Source: Isoetes taiwanensis (lineage: Eukaryota; Streptophyta; Lycopodiopsida; Isoetales; Isoetaceae). Taken from it: a stretch of DNA of 64,000 nucleotides. How positions within the stretch are numbered: position 1 is the first letter of the stretch; the number at the start of each line of letters is the position of its first letter. The notes under the pieces were generated by a model. The model saw nothing but the letters and a program-made list of their open reading frames with translations. It was not told where the DNA came from and made no database searches. Positions 60,746 through 64,000 of the stretch are shown one piece after another. The stretch lies in NCBI GenBank assembly GCA_021234155.1, contig JAJEKV010000514.1, forward strand, positions 99,515-163,514. The letters run 5' to 3'. Made by a program: the position numbers and the translations under genes.

Positions 60746-61249
60746 AACAATACAAACGCCGCCAAGCGTGATTTGAGATAGTCTTAACCAAATCGCGGCG
60801 GATTTAGTTTGACAACTAAAATAATCAAAGCACGCCTCGCACAATTTAATTCAAAGGTAATACAAATTAAATCACGCTGTATGAATTGCAAGGCAAGGCC
60901 ATACCTATCATCTTCGGCTTGTCGCCGTTCGGATGCCATTCTCCCCTTCACATACCCTTAATCGCGGCTCTTTTTCCGACCGTTAGAATTGTTATTTTCT
61001 ATTAGTTCCACAAGGCCCTTCTTCACAACCGACATTATTTTATTATTGATTTGGCAAACCTGCGGAATCACTAGAGTCGCCTTTGGTTGCCTTCTGCTTT
61101 AGTTGCCCCATCAATTAGTTCATTGTTAACCCGCGGAATCTACTCTATTGTTGCTTGCATCACCTCGGGGAGGCATAGATATTCCCTAAGTTCGCCGCGA
61201 TCACACATCGTGAGTAGCCAGTTTAGCAAATTTATTTGTTCATTGCTTT

Positions 61250-62600
61250 CCTTATCATGTCGCTGGATTACTAGCTCCCTCACCGTAACCATCGCCCACT
61301 TTCAAATTGGACAAGTCTACTTTAGACTTTGATTGGCCGGCGATTTCCAGGTTGCCATAAGGTCCTTTAGAAGATTTGGCAAGCACATGCATGAGGAATG
61401 GTTCAAGGAAGTCTTTGGCCTGCTCATCACTCACAAAGCAGTTGACATCTTCTAACACCCATAAGAGCGGCGGTAGCAATATAACCTCCAACATGAAGCT
61501 CCAATGGGTTGTATCAATTGGAGCAAATGCCTCGACGAGGTAAGCAACCATAGACGGGGAAATCTTTTTTTTATTTAAGGGCCCTTCTCCTTAGTTTGTA
61601 GCTCAGACTTGATTTCCCCACTTAGGAGGGGGTCCCATCCTCATCCTCTTCGACTCATCCTCGTTTTCGACCGATCCCCGATCCGTATGATAGAATATAG
61701 TTCTTAAGTCCGGATCATCTAGAAGAAAACATTCCCATGCACCGCTATTGTCACCCTTTGGCCTTAGCAATATCATATTCCTCGGCCCGACAAAGATGGC
61801 TATCATAATAAAGATCACATGTGCCATCTTTTCGCTCGCTCGCAGCCTCATTATTATCCTTCACATCATATGTTAGGCATCCCTCCCTAATAACATTGAC
61901 GCACTCCGCATCATGAGCACCGATAGTGCATGCAGATGTGACTCACATGAAGGACAAACGATGACAATAGTGAAGGACCTCCCGCTTGTCAATCCTATAC
62001 AGCTTACGGTTCATGCCCATATCTCCTCTCCCACCCCTCGTCATTCCAACACAAAGAGTGATATATTTTAAGGCAAGAAGTTGATTCGCAAGAGGCCTTT
62101 GTACCCAATGGAGATCGAACATCGGGATGTTGTCTTCTTCTTCAAGAATCGCCTTCACAAGGGCCACTTTTCTTCTCAACTCTACCAAGACTTGGCGGGG
62201 GTAGAGTCTCCTTATGTTTTGTATTTTAGCCTTCCAATTCTTTTAGGAAGTCCTTTGACTGTAATATTAAACTTCTTGATGTCATCACCCTCCGACCTTG
62301 TATTTGTCCAAAGAATCCAATTTCGTGATAATGCCACATCCCCCGATAGCCTTTGTAACTCAGCTCCCTACCATACCGACTTCATTGTGACGCGACATCC
62401 TTCACATGGTCGCAGAACACTCAATGAAGGACATCCTATCCTTAGTGAAAGCACTCTTCTTGTATAAGACTTCCCTCTTTAAGCACTGGTCTAAAACCCA
62501 AATGGTCTCATGGCCGCCTAGCCCCCCCGAAGTCTTTCTCATCTCACACATTCAAGTCAAAGATGCTTACATCAACAGAGGCACCCTACCCATAGTATCC
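61250..62600 (-). other. protein-like open segments, family unknown
   Basis: Three minus-strand frames have non-random composition: 61255-61551 (LEVILLPPLLWVLEDVNCFV), 61603-61851 (GPRNMILLRPKGDNSGAWEC) and 61943-62188 (VELRRKVALVKAILEEEDNI). They may be pieces of one decayed gene, with a further piece at 62400-62530. I cannot assign a family. Confidence 0.3.
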
Positions 62601-63010
62601 TTGCACTACAACCCCAACATTTGGTCCACGGGCTGGAAACAATGCGAAAAACGCAATACGAAAGTTTTTTTGAAGCTTTGAAAAAAACCTACACGTAGTT
62701 ATATGGAGGTGTGGTTTTTCAAGGATATGTCGTAGTTTTTCTTAAGGAGCCATAGTCTTTTTATAAGAATGTGTGGTTTCTTAGGGAGGAGCGCTGCTTT
62801 TTTAAGGGTGTGTTGTTTGGGCCGCATGAGCTTTTTGAAGGGATGTTTTTTTTTTTTTTTTTTAAGGCGTTTTTTAAGGTAGTGTTTTTGAGGTGTGGAT
62901 TTTATGGTTTTCTAAGAATCCATGTATGACCAAGTTGTCCACATGCCATTAATGCCACAAAATGGCAAGATACAAAAGCTATATATGTTTTGACACACTT
63001 CACTAGCATT

Positions 63011-63175
<165 letters not shown>

Positions 63176-63589
63176 TAGAGCATGAAACTTAAAGACATCC
63201 ATCACTTGGCAACTTTGTAGTGAAGAACCAAAAAGATGGACACTGGTTTGGCATCATATAGGAATTTTTGAAGAATATTTAATCACCTAAGCATCTTGAA
63301 CACTTGAAGTCAAAGGTTGAAGACCCTAAAGTTGGAAGACCAATTTAATTTCAATCTGATTTTGCATGAGCCATGATATTACTTATATGATTTTATATTT
63401 CCCAAGGTCTTCACTAGCATTCCACCCGTAAAAAACATCTCTTTATCCATCATTTTCTCCCTTTTCAAATACCATTGCCATTTGTCGGAGACCAAAGTTC
63501 GCAAGACCAATTTTCCTACAAAAAGTACACCATTTATCCATCACATACAAAAAAAAACCGCTAAAATTCCATCCAATTTAGCTCAGCTC

Positions 63590-64000
63590 AAACATGCCAA
63601 GGTGGCTCAAACATGCCATGGGCTCCAACATGCCAAGGTGGCTCAAACATGCCACGTCGGGGCTCCAACATGCGTTTAGATGAACATCCAGGTGGCTCAA
63701 ACAAACTATGTTTCTTCCAACTGCCTTTTTTTTTCTTTTTTGCCAAGGTGGTAAAACATTTGACCTAGGGTTATGGCATTTTTGTGTGGATTGTGCCAAG
63801 ATGGCCAAACATGCCACCTCGATTCCAACAAGCCACCTAGGTTCAAACATGCCAAGGCATCTCAAACATGCCAAGAGGGTCTTAAGGTGGTCAAACACCT
63901 TCATTTTCCAACATGCCACTTAGGGCTCCATTCATGCCAAGGTGGCTCAAACATGCCAGAAGGCCCTCCAACATGCCAAGGTGGCTCAAACTTGAAGAAA
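63590..64000. repeat. degenerate minisatellite (caaacatgccaaggtggct type)
   Basis: A word of about 19-20 bases (variants of ctcaaacatgccaaggtgg, and a ctccaacatgcca variant) recurs many times with irregular spacing, from 63590 to the window end. The array probably continues past the window. Confidence 0.75.

Overview
The window looks like nuclear DNA of a land plant, probably a seed plant with a large repeat-rich genome. Gymnosperm is my guess, but nothing in the sequence proves it. The reasons are spliced plant-type genes (a UMPH-1 family 5'-nucleotidase, a COMT-like O-methyltransferase, RUS/DUF647, SUVR-type SET and FCP1-like exons), plant-type LINEs, a chromodomain-bearing Ty3/gypsy element, a hAT-type MITE and long non-coding gaps. 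There are no bacterial operons, CRISPR arrays or rRNA genes.

Layout. At 1.5-3.5 kb lies a 5'-truncated LINE bounded by a perfect 15-bp target-site duplication. At 7.0-8.5 kb there are degenerate exon-like pieces on the minus strand. At 8.8-14.6 kb lies a heavily mutated minus-strand Ty3/gypsy chromovirus whose 3' side carries a 533-bp MITE with an 8-bp target duplication. Directly 5' of its gag is an unrecognised reading frame of about 244 codons with a single stop. At 18.3-19.1 kb there is a direct duplication containing tRNA-like A and B boxes (SINE-like). At 21.9-29 kb a COMT-like pseudogene with retained introns (25.5-26.8 kb) sits between inverted copies of a decayed LINE. At 29.5-36.8 kb there are three near-identical head-to-tail copies of a 2.77-kb unit. 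The third has a 0.36-kb insertion carrying a 57-bp minisatellite and ends at an A20 tract.

At 38.4-44.4 kb is a strip of broken genes: a SUVR-like SET/post-SET exon, RUS-family exons, an ORF1-only LINE derivative, and the remains of an N4/N6 amino-methyltransferase-like gene. At 45.77-49.66 kb (minus strand) is the only gene I can reconstruct intact: a pyrimidine 5'-nucleotidase with nine coding exons, 371 predicted residues and consistent splice phases. A 38-bp-arm hairpin lies just upstream of its start. From 50 to 64 kb are a G-rich polypurine tract, three related short palindromes, an Hsp70-like fragment, an LTR-like segment with a tRNA-Met primer-binding site, a cysteine-containing open frame, two FCP1-like phosphatase pieces (one mostly open, one broken), a compound (GT)n(GA)n microsatellite and a terminal minisatellite.

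The genes do not form a pathway. The window is best read as one live housekeeping gene in a background of transposons and decaying gene fragments. The observations I rate highest are the methyltransferase relic, the ORF1-only LINE family with two copies sharing one junction, the open frame upstream of the chromovirus gag, and the recent 2.77-kb array. All similarity calls are by eye; no search was run.
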